A stretch of DNA of 64,000 nt from Streptomyces aureus (GTDB lineage Bacteria > Actinomycetota > Actinomycetes > Streptomycetales > Streptomycetaceae): NCBI RefSeq assembly GCF_000725495.1, contig NZ_JNZD01000003.1:186001-250000 (forward strand), read 5' to 3'. Made by a program: the position numbers and the translations under genes. How positions within the stretch are numbered: position 1 is the stretch's first letter; the number at the start of each line of letters is the position of its first letter. The notes under the pieces are model-generated. The model was not told the DNA's origin. It made no database searches and saw only the letters and a program-made list of their open reading frames with translations. Positions 52,638 to 62,555 of the stretch are shown in pieces.

Positions 52638-52994
52638 CTAGGCGCCGACGACGCGGGAACGGATCAGAAAACGCACTCCTTCGGGTGCTTCCAGGGAGAA
52701 GCCGCTGCCACGGCCCTTGACGACGTCCACGATCAGGCGGGTGTGGGCCCACAGCTCGAACTGGCTCCTGGACATCCAGAAGGAGACCGTCTCCTCGACG
52801 CCCTCGACCTCCAACTCGGCCAGCAGGACGTCGGAACCGCCCGTGCGGAACTCGCCGTCCGGGTAGCACATGGGCGCGCTGCCGTCGCAGCAGCCGCCCG
52901 ACTGATGGAACATCAGCGGGCCGTGCCGTTCCCGCAGCCGCCTCAGCAGGTCGGCGGCCTCGGGCGTCAGCTCCACGCGCGCGACGGCGTCCAT
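52638..52994 (-). CDS. DUF779 family protein
   Basis: A 118-residue protein of the DUF779 family. The segment FHQSGGCCDGSAPMCYPDGEF (about 29-49) with the CC pair and third Cys is diagnostic, followed by LIVDVVKGRGSGFSLEAPEGVRFL. The family often sits next to aldehyde dehydrogenases. Here the nearest one is 9 kb away. ATG at 52994 with GGGGGAAG just upstream. No catalytic role is known; the cysteines may bind metal. Confidence 0.8.
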   Translation of the reverse strand: MDAVARVELTPEAADLLRRLRERHGPLMFHQSGGCCDGSAPMCYPDGEFRTGGSDVLLAELEVEGVEETVSFWMSRSQFELWAHTRLIVDVVKGRGSGFSLEAPEGVRFLIRSRVVGA

Positions 52995-53080
52995 CGGCTT
53001 CCCCCTCGGGTCTCACGGCTGTCGCGCACCAGCCGACCACCCCGGACGTTGCGAGAGGGTTGCACCGCCCGCGCACACGG

Positions 53081-53136
53081 GAGGCCGGCCCCCGGTGACT
53101 CCCGCGTGATGCGGGTCGTCACCGAGGGCCGGCCTC
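53081..53136 (-). terminator. Strong hairpin terminator of the hydrogenase operon
   Basis: GAGGCCGGCCC (53081-53091) pairs with GGGCCGGCCTC (53126-53136), continued by CGGTGAC/GTCACCG and an inner CCCGC/GCGGG. One mismatch in an 18-bp outer stem. It lies 52 bp after the hypE stop. Confidence 0.85.
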
Positions 53137-53188
53137 GGGTCGTGCGGGTTCCGGCCGGCGGGGTGTCAGCCGCCGCCGGCGCGATGTC

Positions 53189-54251
53189 TCAGCAGATGCG
53201 GGGCAGTTGCTCCCCCAGCGGCATGTCCACCACGCGGGTGCCGCCCAGACCGGTGGCCGCGACCACCATGCCGGGGTGGTCGGGGACGCAGTGTCCGATC
53301 GCCACGGACTCCTTGCCCAGCGGGTGGGCCCGCATCGCCGCCAGCACGGCGTCGGCGTGCTCGGCCGCCACGAACGCCACCAGCTTGCCCTCGTTGGCCA
53401 CGTACAGCGGGTCGAGGCCGAGGAAGGCGCAGGCGTTGGCGACCGTCTCCGGGACGGGCAGGGACCGTTCGTCCAGCTTGATGCCGACCTGTGCGGCCGC
53501 GGCGATCTCGTTCAGGGAGGTGGCGAGCCCGCCGCGGGTGGGGTCGCGCAACACGTGCAGATCGGGGCAGACGGCGAGCATGTCGGCGACCAGACCGGCC
53601 AGCGACGCGGTGTCGCTCTGGATCTCGACACCGAACTCGAGTCCCTCCCGCACGCTCATGATCGCCACTCCGTGCACGCCGATGGGCCCGCTGACCAGCA
53701 CCACGTCACCGGGGGCCGCGCGCTGCGGGCGGATGTCGACGCCGTCCGGGATCAGGCCGATCCCGGCGGTGTTGATGAAGACGCCGTCGCCGTGACCGGC
53801 GTCGACGACCTTCGTGTCACCGGTGGCCACCAGCACCCCGGCGGTCCTGGCCGCCTCGCCCATCGCCTCGGCCACGCGCCCCACGACGGACAGCTCGACC
53901 CCCTCCTCCAGGATGAACCCGCAGGAGAGATAGGCCGGTACGGCCCCCGCCATGGCCAGGTCGTTGACCGTGCCGTTGACGGCGAGGTCGCCGATGCTGC
54001 CGCCGGGGAAGAACAGCGGCCGGACGACGAAGGAGTCGGTGGAGAAGGCGAGCCGGGCCCCGCCCATCCGCAGATGGGCCGCGTCGCCGAGCTCGGCGAG
54101 CACGGAGTTGCCGAAGGCAGGCGCGAACAGGTGCTCCACCAGTTCGGCGGAGAGCGTGCCGCCGCCGCCGTGACCCATCACGATCCTGTCGTGGTCGCGC
54201 AGCGGCGCCGGACAGGTCCAGGAGGAGAAGTCGGCGGGGGCGTATGCCGAG

Positions 54252-54259
<8 letters not shown>
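53189..54259 (-). CDS. hypE: Hydrogenase maturation protein HypE
   Basis: A 356-residue AIR-synthase-related protein that dehydrates the carbamoyl group on its C-terminal cysteine to form the CN ligand of the [NiFe] site. The C-terminus ends in PRIC with that cysteine; ATP-binding features include [16 protein letters not shown] and [11 protein letters not shown] at 54259 overlaps hypD by 8 bp. Last gene of the operon, followed by a strong terminator. Length normal. Confidence 0.94.
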
Positions 54260-55366
<1,107 letters not shown>

Positions 55367-55370
<4 letters not shown>

Positions 55371-55705
55371 GACCGCGCCTCCTTGTCGGCGCCCTCCAGG
55401 GGCGGACGTCCGGTTCCGGCGGGGCGTTCGGCGCCGGCGTCACGGGCCGCCTTGCCCCAGGCGTCGCCGAACTCCTCCTCCAGCACCCCGAGGTTCTCGA
55501 AGAGTTCCAGGGTCTGTTTGGCGGACTCCTCGTCCAGCCGTTGCAACGCGAATCCCACGTGGACGATGGCGTAGTCGCCGACCTTCATGTCCGGCACGTA
55601 CTCCAGACACACGTCCTTGACGACACCGCCGAAGTCCACCTTGGCCATCCGCGTCGCGTCACGTTCCTCGATCTCCAGCACTCGGCCGGGTACGGCCAGA
55701 CACAT
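55367..55705 (-). CDS. hypC: Hydrogenase maturation chaperone HypC, long C-terminus
   Basis: A 112-residue HypC/HupF chaperone. [14 protein letters not shown] carries the essential Cys2, and [21 protein letters not shown] the body. The usual length is 75-95 residues, so the C-terminal 25 residues ([20 protein letters not shown]) are an extra charged tail. It carries iron-ligand intermediates between HypD and the large subunit. ATG at 55705. Genes hypC-D-E overlap. Confidence 0.92.
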
Positions 55706-55740
55706 GACTCGCTCCTGCCTCGCTCGTGCGCTCCGGCGCT

Positions 55741-58107
55741 CTAGGGGGTGGCCGCCGACCGGGCGGCGACGACCAGCTGGCCGAGGGCCAGGCCGCCGTC
55801 GTTGGGGGGAACCCGGTGGTGCCGCAGCACGGTGAAGCCCGCGCGTTCCAGGACGGAGCCGCAGCCCTCGGTCAGCAGGGCGTTGCAGAACACCCCGCCG
55901 CTGAGGGCCACCGTGCCGAGCCCGGTCCGCTCCCGCGCCACCGTGCACACCTCCAGGACCAGGCCGATGACGGCCCGATGGAACCGGCGGGCCACCGGAC
56001 CGGCCGGGACACCGGCCCTCACGTCCGCGACGGCGGAGGCCAGGACCGGAGCCGGATCGGCGATCAGCGGTGATCCGGGGTCCTGACGGACCGCTCTCAG
56101 CATGAACCGGTACGCGTCGTTCCGCTCGTCGTCGGCCGGCGGACCCGTCAGATCGTTCAGCGCCGCGTTCTCCAGCTCCATCGCCGCCTGCGCCTCGTAC
56201 TCCACCCGGTGGCACACGCCCGCAAGCGAGGACACCGCGTCGAAGAGGCGGCCCATGCTGGACGTGGGAACGCAGTTCAGCCCGCGCTCCAGCTGCCGCC
56301 CGAGCAGCCGCCGTTCCTCGGGCGTGGCCGCCGCCGCGCACGGCAGCCCGTCGTACCAGGGCAGTCCCGCGGCCCGCAGATGCGACAGCGCCATCCGGTA
56401 GGGGTTGCGTACGGCCGCGTCGCCGCCCGGCAGCGGGACGTAGCCCAGATGGGCGAACCGCCGGTAGCCGTCGTAGTCCGCGAGCAGGAACTCGCCGCCC
56501 CAGACGGCACCGTCGTCGCCGTAGCCGGTGCCGTCGAAGGCGACCCCGATCACGGGCTGCGAGCCGTCGAGTCCGTGCTCGGCCATCGCCGAGGCGACAT
56601 GGGCGTGGTGGTGCTGCACCTGGCGCAGTTCCAGTCCGCGGGCCTCGGCGGTGCGCCGGGCCCACCGGGTCGAGCGGTAGCCGGGGTGCCGGTCGGCGAC
56701 GAGCAGCCGCGGCACGACCGCGGTGAGGTCGGTGAGATGGCCGGTGGCCCGCTCGAAGGCGTTCAGGGTGGCCAGGTCGTCCATGTCCCCGACGTGCGCG
56801 GACAGCCACGCGTAGCGGCCCTCCCCGGCGCAGAAGGTGTTCTTGAGGTCCCCGCCCACGGCCAGGGCCGGGACCACCGGCACCGGCAGGGCGACCGGGA
56901 AGGGGGCGTAACCGCGCGAGCGCCGCACCGGCAGCTCGGCGCCCGCGCACACCCGGACCACCGAGTCGTCGCAGGGCACGTGGATGGGCCGGTCGTGCGC
57001 GAGCCAGGCGTCGGCGAGCCCGGCCAGCCGGGTCAGCGCCTCGGCGTCGTCGGTGACGATGGGTTCGCCCGAACGGTTCCCGCTGGTCATGACCAGGACC
57101 GAGGGCCCCGGCGGATCACCGGGCAGCCCCAGCAGCAGCCGGTGCAGCGGTGTGTACGGGAGCATGAAGCCCAGGTCCGGGCTGCCCGGGGCGACGGCCG
57201 CCGCGATCTCGTCGCCGGCCCGCGCCCGCCGCCGCAGCAGGACCACCGGCTTGCGCGGCCCGAGGAGCAACTCCCGCTCCTCGGGCCCGACATGGGCCAG
57301 CCGCCGGACGGTCTCCAGCGAGCCGGCGAGCACCGCGAAGGGCTTGCCGCCGCGGTTCTTGCGCTTGCGCAGGGTGCGCACGGCCGCGGGATCGCCGGCG
57401 TCGCACGCCAGGTGGTAGCCGCCGATCCCCTTGACCGCGACCACGGCGCCCTCGGCCAGCAGCCGGCGGGCCTCCGCGAGCGCCTCCCCGTCCCGCAGCC
57501 CGCCCGGATCGTCCGCCCCGGTGCGCAGGGTGAGCCGGGGACCGCAGGCGGGGCAGGCGATCGGCTGGGCGTGGAAACGCCGGTCGCCCGGGTCCGCGTA
57601 CTCCCGCGCGCAGTCCGCGCACATGGGGAAGCCCGCCATGGTGGTGCGGTCCCGGTCGTACGGCAGCGAGGTCACGATGGTGAACCGCGGACCACAGTGC
57701 GTACAGGTGATGAAGGGGTGCCGGTGGCGCCGGTCGGCCGGGTCCGCGAGTTCGCGCAGACAGGCGTCGCAGGTCGCGGTGTCCGGGGAGACCAGCGTGC
57801 GTCCCGGGCCGCCGGACGAGGGGCGGATGGTGAACACGGCGCCGTCGTCCGCCACGGGCACGGGCCGGTGCTCGACGGACTCGACGACCGCGAGCGGCGG
57901 CGGCCGGGTCCCGATCCGCGCGCAGAACTCCGCCACGGCGGCGGCCGGACCCTCGACCTCGGCCTCGACTCCCCGCGCGTTGTTGGTGACCCAGCCGGTC
58001 AGCCCCAGTTCCTCCGCGAGGGTGTACACGAAGGGCCGGAACCCCACCCCCTGGACCACGCCGGTGACCACGACGTGCCGGCGCTCGCGCCCCGGGGCCC
58101 GGTTCAC
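55741..58107 (-). CDS. hypF: Carbamoyltransferase HypF
   Basis: A 788-residue multidomain enzyme that makes the carbamoyl group used for the CN ligands. Acylphosphatase domain (VVVTGVVQGVGFRPFVYTL, residues about 11-30), two zinc fingers (CDACLREL...CTHCGPRF and CADCAREY...CPACGPRL), a YrdC-like domain (LAEGAVVAVKGIGGYHLACD), and a Kae1-like C-terminal domain (QHHHAHVASAMAEHG). GTG at 58107 overlaps the hypB stop as GTGA. Normal length and no lesion seen. Confidence 0.94.
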   Translation of the reverse strand: MNRAPGRERRHVVVTGVVQGVGFRPFVYTLAEELGLTGWVTNNARGVEAEVEGPAAAVAEFCARIGTRPPPLAVVESVEHRPVPVADDGAVFTIRPSSGGPGRTLVSPDTATCDACLRELADPADRRHRHPFITCTHCGPRFTIVTSLPYDRDRTTMAGFPMCADCAREYADPGDRRFHAQPIACPACGPRLTLRTGADDPGGLRDGEALAEARRLLAEGAVVAVKGIGGYHLACDAGDPAAVRTLRKRKNRGGKPFAVLAGSLETVRRLAHVGPEERELLLGPRKPVVLLRRRARAGDEIAAAVAPGSPDLGFMLPYTPLHRLLLGLPGDPPGPSVLVMTSGNRSGEPIVTDDAEALTRLAGLADAWLAHDRPIHVPCDDSVVRVCAGAELPVRRSRGYAPFPVALPVPVVPALAVGGDLKNTFCAGEGRYAWLSAHVGDMDDLATLNAFERATGHLTDLTAVVPRLLVADRHPGYRSTRWARRTAEARGLELRQVQHHHAHVASAMAEHGLDGSQPVIGVAFDGTGYGDDGAVWGGEFLLADYDGYRRFAHLGYVPLPGGDAAVRNPYRMALSHLRAAGLPWYDGLPCAAAATPEERRLLGRQLERGLNCVPTSSMGRLFDAVSSLAGVCHRVEYEAQAAMELENAALNDLTGPPADDERNDAYRFMLRAVRQDPGSPLIADPAPVLASAVADVRAGVPAGPVARRFHRAVIGLVLEVCTVARERTGLGTVALSGGVFCNALLTEGCGSVLERAGFTVLRHHRVPPNDGGLALGQLVVAARSAATP

Positions 58108-58919
58108 CGCGCCGGTCCCCGTACGCCGGGGCGCACATGCCCGTCGGCGTGGGTGTGTCCGTCGGCGTGGGTGTGCCCGTCCTCCGCCGGGTGGCCGTGG
58201 CCGTTCCCGTGCCGGTGCGTGTGGCGCTCGTGCTGCCGGGCCAGCACCGGTACGTGCGTCTCCTCCCCGGCCGCGCAGCGCAGGACGTGCGCCAGCAGGG
58301 CGTCGACCCCCTGGCCGGTGCGGGCCGAGGTCTCCAGGACCGGCACCCCGGGATTGACCTGCCGGACACCCGCGAGGAACGCGTCCCGGTCGAAGCCGAC
58401 GGCGTCCGCGAGGTCGGTCTTGGTGATCACCACCAGCTGCGCGAGGCCGAAGGCGGTCGGGTACTTGACCGGCTTGTCCTCGCCCTCGGTCACCGAGGCG
58501 AGCGCGATGCGCAGGGTCTCCCCGAGGTCGTAGGAGGCCGGACAGACGAGATTGCCGACGTTCTCGACGAACAGCAGCCGGGTGCCCTCGGGCAGCCAGC
58601 CCTCCAGCCGCCGCTGGAGCATGCCCGCCTCCAGATGGCACAGTCCGTCGGTGAGGATCTGCTGCACCGGCGCCCCGGACCGCGCCAGCCGGGTCGCGTC
58701 GTTCTCGGTCGCCAGATCGGCGGTGACGGCTGCGGCCGGGGTGCCGCCCGCCACGGCCCGCGCCAGCAACTGCTCGAGCAGGGCCGTCTTGCCGCTGCCC
58801 GGACTGGACAGCAGATTGACCGCCACCGTGCCGCGGTCACCCAGATAGCTCCGTAGGGCCAGTGCGTTCTCGTCGTTCCTCGCGAGCACGGCCTGATGCA
58901 GGTCAACGGTGCGGCACAT
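58104..58919 (-). CDS. hypB: Hydrogenase nickel GTPase HypB with C-terminal His tail
   Basis: A 271-residue GTPase that inserts nickel into the hydrogenase large subunit with HypA. P-loop LSSPGSGKT (38-45), switch ENDATRL, and the NKTD-type ITKTDL. A histidine-rich stretch lies at the C-terminus (about 230-261, with repeats of DGHTHA and HGNGHGH, eleven His in 32 residues), whereas in E. coli and most HypB the His-rich nickel store is at the N-terminus. ATG at 58919 overlaps hypA by 17 bp. Confidence 0.93.
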   Translation of the reverse strand: MCRTVDLHQAVLARNDENALALRSYLGDRGTVAVNLLSSPGSGKTALLEQLLARAVAGGTPAAAVTADLATENDATRLARSGAPVQQILTDGLCHLEAGMLQRRLEGWLPEGTRLLFVENVGNLVCPASYDLGETLRIALASVTEGEDKPVKYPTAFGLAQLVVITKTDLADAVGFDRDAFLAGVRQVNPGVPVLETSARTGQGVDALLAHVLRCAAGEETHVPVLARQHERHTHRHGNGHGHPAEDGHTHADGHTHADGHVRPGVRGPAR

Positions 58920-59322
58920 GGCTCGCCTCCTCGTCGCGTACGGGCGGCCCGGGCGGCGCGGACCGGGGCTCCTCGGCGGGCCCCTCGGCCAGGGTCAACC
59001 GGACGATCTCCAGCTCCCGACCGCCCAGCAGGGTCAGCGGCGCCCCGCACCCGGCGCACCACAGCACCGGAGGCATCCCCGTCGCCGCCTCGCGGCCGCA
59101 GCCCTCGCAGCGGCCCCGCGCTTCGACAGTCTCGATCAGCAGCCGGGCCCCCGCCAGCGCGGTGCCCTCCGCGGCGAGCCCGAACGAGAACTCCAGCGCC
59201 TCGGGCACCACCCCCGCGAGCTCGCCGATCCGCAGGGTCAGGGACGCGACCGCCCGGCCCCGGTCCCGCACCGCCTCCTCGACCTGCTCGACGACCGCGA
59301 CCGCGATCGACAGCTCATGCAC
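58903..59322 (-). CDS. hypA: Hydrogenase nickel chaperone HypA
   Basis: A 139-residue HypA with the nickel ligand His2 at the start (HELSIAVAVVEQVEEAV) and a zinc site of two CxxC pairs (RCEGCGRE and WCAGCGAP, about 72-94). The C-terminal 35 residues (PAEEPRSAPPGPPVRDEEAS) are an extra acidic/Pro tail. GTG at 59322 gives the family start exactly; the earlier frame adds basic residues that do not fit. Overlaps hypB. Confidence 0.92.
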   Translation of the reverse strand: MHELSIAVAVVEQVEEAVRDRGRAVASLTLRIGELAGVVPEALEFSFGLAAEGTALAGARLLIETVEARGRCEGCGREAATGMPPVLWCAGCGAPLTLLGGRELEIVRLTLAEGPAEEPRSAPPGPPVRDEEASHVPHR

Positions 59323-59394
59323 GGCCCTCACCTCCCGCCGGGAGACCCTCCGCCGGCCCCGCCGCGCCCGGATGTGAGGCGTGCGCATGCCTGG

Positions 59395-60165
59395 TTACAC
59401 GGGCCAGGTGCGGTCGTTGTGACAGCTCGCGGCGGCCGGGCGCGCCCACTCCGGAGGGTCCGTCAGCGACAGGAAGCGCCCGCCGGGAACGCCGAACAGC
59501 AGATGGGTGCCGATCAGGCTGTGGGCGAGGGCGGTGTCGCGGTCGAGGACGGCGTCCTCGGGTGCGACGGTGGTGTTGTGCACGCTCACCGTGAGCCGCA
59601 GCACGCGATAGGGGCCGGGCAACTCCTCGACCCGTGGGCGTAGTTCGCCGGTCAGCCGCTGTCTGTGCCGGACGAGGCGGCCCACCGTCCGGCCCTCCTC
59701 GTCGGTCACCGGCTCGTACTCGACGGCGTCCGGGAGATCGAACCGTACGGCGTGCACACTCGCTTGATCGCCCGTCAGCTGGGCGAGCGGCTCATGGATC
59801 AGGACGCGTTCCTCGTGCCCCTCGTCCCACGGGACCAACACCCGGTCCGGCAGTTCGAGTTCGGGGACCTCGGTGTAGCCGCCGCCGGGGTCGAGCCGCT
59901 CGACGGTGCGCCGCCGGACGTGCAGGAAACGCAGTTCGGCGTGGAGCCGGTCGCCCTGGCGGGGTTCCAGCAGGCACTCGGTGCGCTGGACGGCGTGCTC
60001 TCCCGTCGTGGCGGTCCAGGCGGGCGGCACCAGGACCCCGAACTGCCAGCGCAGCTGGTTCTTCGCGGCGGAGGCGCGGTAGGGGTAGAGGACGTATCCC
60101 TCGAACAGGACCGCGTCCGCCACCGCGCGGGCCTGCTCGAAACGGTCCTCCAGGGGATTGCCCAT
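59395..60165 (-). CDS. Unknown protein of the hydrogenase operon
   Basis: A 256-residue soluble protein beginning GNPLEDRFEQARAVADAVLF. I recognise no domain. It has a YVLYPYRASAAKNQLRWQFG stretch, a beta-rich middle and no cysteine cluster. GQ-type motifs for a protease are absent. It occurs beside DUF6084 and DUF5947 genes in actinobacterial hydrogenase loci (recollection). It starts 1 bp before the DUF6084 stop on this strand and ends 72 bp before hypA, so it is an operon member. A role in maturation or electron transfer is only inferred. Confidence 0.65.
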   Translation of the reverse strand: MGNPLEDRFEQARAVADAVLFEGYVLYPYRASAAKNQLRWQFGVLVPPAWTATTGEHAVQRTECLLEPRQGDRLHAELRFLHVRRRTVERLDPGGGYTEVPELELPDRVLVPWDEGHEERVLIHEPLAQLTGDQASVHAVRFDLPDAVEYEPVTDEEGRTVGRLVRHRQRLTGELRPRVEELPGPYRVLRLTVSVHNTTVAPEDAVLDRDTALAHSLIGTHLLFGVPGGRFLSLTDPPEWARPAAASCHNDRTWPV

Positions 60166-60166
60166 C

Positions 60167-60808
60167 TCAGTCGGCCCCCTTCGCGTCTGCGGTGGCGAGC
60201 AGTTCGTCGAAGACCCGCTCCCAGGACGGCAGCGCGTGCGCGGACCGGTAGCGGCGCAGCGCGTCCAGCACGTCCAGCCGGACGCGCAGCCACCCGGAGT
60301 TGGGGAAGTACTGCTCGATCAGGTTCCGCCACACGTCCACGGGCATCCGGTACGACGTCTCCTTGTGCCAGGGCACCGGCTCCGCCACGAAGCCGTCCCG
60401 GCCGGTGAACACCGTGCCGGAGAAGAGCAGGAGCAGCGGGACCTCGCCGCGTGTCAGCGCACGGAAGTACGAGGCCGACGCGACCTCGGTGTCGTAGGTG
60501 CAGGGCACCGGGAGGTCGACCTCGGTCGATCCGGTGAAGCCCGGGACCGTGATGGAGGCGTGCGCGAACTGGAGCGGCTTGAGCGTGCTGCTCCAGCGGC
60601 TCGGTTCGCCGAACAGGTCACCCAGCATGTCCACCTCCTCCGGCTCGTAGGACCGTCCCGCGGGCTCGATCCGGATCTGGCAGCGCAGCGCGACGGCGTG
60701 CACCGGCCGGTGGTCCGCCTCCTCGATGCGCAGCCCGAACAGCAGCGTGGGCCCCGCCCCGTACGGCTCGGGGCGCACCCCGGTGCAGGAGAACTGAAGA
60801 TCGGTCAT
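60167..60808 (-). CDS. DUF6084 family protein
   Basis: A 213-residue protein I place in DUF6084. Markers: MTDLQFSCTGVRPEPYGAGP at the start, PVHAVALRCQIRIEPAGRSY, and the late PYHK-like VPWHKETSYRMPVDVWRNLIEQYFPNSGWLRV. Mostly beta structure is expected. It is found with group 1h hydrogenases and has no known activity. ATG at 60808 overlaps the DUF5947 stop by 4 bp (ATGA). It may be a structural or assembly factor. Confidence 0.7.
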   Translation of the reverse strand: MTDLQFSCTGVRPEPYGAGPTLLFGLRIEEADHRPVHAVALRCQIRIEPAGRSYEPEEVDMLGDLFGEPSRWSSTLKPLQFAHASITVPGFTGSTEVDLPVPCTYDTEVASASYFRALTRGEVPLLLLFSGTVFTGRDGFVAEPVPWHKETSYRMPVDVWRNLIEQYFPNSGWLRVRLDVLDALRRYRSAHALPSWERVFDELLATADAKGAD

Positions 60809-61548
60809 GGGGCGCCCCCTGGCTGGGAGGCGGGGTCAGCGGGGTCCGGTTCGCGGGCGTCCGGCCGTCCGCCGTCCGCCGGTGCGCCGACCGGCCGTCC
60901 GCCGTGGGCAGGTGCACTGTCCGATGCTCCGGGAACCGGGTCCGGCTCCCGGGCGGCCGCCGTGATCCGTTCCAGGAAGTCCGCGATGTCCGCGCGGGCC
61001 TCCGCGCCGCCGTCGAAGCCCTTCCAGTGCAGCCGCATCCGTCCGACCAGTTCGTAGCAGACGTCGACCGGGACGAGCGTGCACGTCACCGTGCCCTCCC
61101 GCGCGCGGTGCAGCAGCAGCGCCTCCACGTCGGGTTCGAGCAGCTCCGCCAGCCGACTGCGGCCGAGCGCCGCGTCCCAGGTCCGCGGGTCGAGCTCGCT
61201 CTCGGTGGCACCCGCCGGGCTCGGATAGAAGGCCGCCAGCCGGCCCAGCTCGGAGTTGCGGAAGAAGAAGGCGAGCGAGACCGGGATCTGCAGCCGGTTC
61301 CAGCCGGCCTCGTCCAGGACGAACCCGGGATCGGTGAGATACCGGTCCGGGACCGCCCGGAAGCGGCCCTGCCCCGCGCCCGGCCGGGTGAAGAGCAGAT
61401 GGCACGGCGGGCAGGAGCACTTGAGGGACCGCCGGGAGGTGTCGACGATGTGCCGGTGCTCGGCGGGCAGCGGCTCCCCGCACAGGTCGCAGCGCTCGCC
61501 CTCGGGCGGCGGCCGGCGGGTGAACTGCCGGAGGATGTCGGTGGTCAC
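60805..61548 (-). CDS. DUF5947 family protein with zinc motif
   Basis: A 247-residue protein that matches the DUF5947 pattern. It has an N-terminal CDLCGEPLPAEHRHIVDT (CxxC, HxH) and a second pair KCSCPPCHLLF, giving a likely zinc or Fe-S knuckle (about 20-50). The C-terminal 50 residues are Pro/Gly-rich and repetitive (GGRPVGAPADGGRP). GTG at 61548 overlaps the NifU-like gene as GTGA. Its function in the hydrogenase operon is unknown. Confidence 0.7.
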   Translation of the reverse strand: MTTDILRQFTRRPPPEGERCDLCGEPLPAEHRHIVDTSRRSLKCSCPPCHLLFTRPGAGQGRFRAVPDRYLTDPGFVLDEAGWNRLQIPVSLAFFFRNSELGRLAAFYPSPAGATESELDPRTWDAALGRSRLAELLEPDVEALLLHRAREGTVTCTLVPVDVCYELVGRMRLHWKGFDGGAEARADIADFLERITAAAREPDPVPGASDSAPAHGGRPVGAPADGGRPDAREPDPADPASQPGGAP

Positions 61549-62456
61549 GGCCCCGCCCCCAGCAGCTCGCCGGGCAGCGCCACCCGTACCGCTCCGTCCT
61601 CCTCCAGCAGCGGTACGGGATCCAGGTGGCCCGTGTCGCCCCGGCCCGCCCGGCGCACGTCGAACGCGGCGCCGCAGCCCGCGCACCGCAGCAGTTCGCC
61701 GTCCAGGAGCGCCGGCGCGAGTCCCGCCGAACACAGCGGGCACGGGTCGCGGTAGGCGTACAGGTGCCCCGGCAGCCTGACCAGCAGCAGGGTGCGGCCC
61801 GCGACCTCGGTGATCCGGGTGGCGCCGTCGTCCGCCGGCAGGGAGCGCGGGCCCAGTTCGTACCAGCGTGCCGCCTCGCCCGCCGGTGGGGACGGCGGTG
61901 CGGCGCCCGGGGCGTCGTCGGGGCGGTGCGGCAGGATCTGCAGCAGCGCCGGTTCCGGGCTCCCGGAGGCGACGCCCTCGACCTCGATGTGCTCGATCTC
62001 GGGCGCGATCCGGGCGACCGCCTCCTCGATGGTCCAGCGCACGGTCTGGGTCGAGGACGGACAGCCGTCGCAGCTGCCGCGCAGCCTCAGCCGGAGCGTC
62101 GGACCGTCCGGTGCCTCCAGGTCGAGCCCGGCCACCTCGACGTCGCCCGCGTGCGAGCCGAGGTAGGGCCGCACCTTGTCGAGGGCCCGGCCCACCCGGG
62201 TCGCGGTGTCCTCGGGGTGCAGATCGTGCAGGATCAGCAGATCGCTCACGAGTTCGTCGGCGGTGAGGACGGCGAGGGGGTCCGCGCCCGCCGGGGCGGA
62301 GCGCAGCAGGCGCACGGTCCGGGCCAGGCCCTCGCCGTAGAACTCCATGAGGCAGCGCACCAGTTCGTCCGCGACGTCGCGCGCCTCCGGTCCCGCCCGC
62401 TGCGCCAGCTCGTCGAGCAGCGCGCCAATCCGCTCGCCCGTCTCCTGTCCGGCCAT
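61545..62456 (-). CDS. NifU-like / rubredoxin-like fusion protein
   Basis: A 303-residue protein. Residues about 85-150 form a NifU C-terminal domain (SCDGCPSSTQTVRWTIEEAV, CxxC Fe-S motif). After a Pro-rich linker (about 165-190) comes a Rieske-like region in which the normal C-x-H / C-x-x-H ligands are replaced: DPCPLCSAGL and LRCAGCGAAFDV have Cys in all four places. A rubredoxin-type or Fe-S site is more likely than a classical 2Fe-2S Rieske. ATG at 62456 has GAAGGG 7 nt upstream; the frame upstream to 62495 is less likely. It may carry electrons from the hydrogenase. Confidence 0.8.
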   Translation of the reverse strand: MAGQETGERIGALLDELAQRAGPEARDVADELVRCLMEFYGEGLARTVRLLRSAPAGADPLAVLTADELVSDLLILHDLHPEDTATRVGRALDKVRPYLGSHAGDVEVAGLDLEAPDGPTLRLRLRGSCDGCPSSTQTVRWTIEEAVARIAPEIEHIEVEGVASGSPEPALLQILPHRPDDAPGAAPPSPPAGEAARWYELGPRSLPADDGATRITEVAGRTLLLVRLPGHLYAYRDPCPLCSAGLAPALLDGELLRCAGCGAAFDVRRAGRGDTGHLDPVPLLEEDGAVRVALPGELLGAGP

Positions 62457-62555
62457 CGGCAAGCCCTTCTCTGAGGCTCCTGGGGAAGGTCGCATCGCGA
62501 GGAGGTCGGATCGCGATGGACGTCGGATCGCGGGGGACGCCGTATCCCGGGAGGG

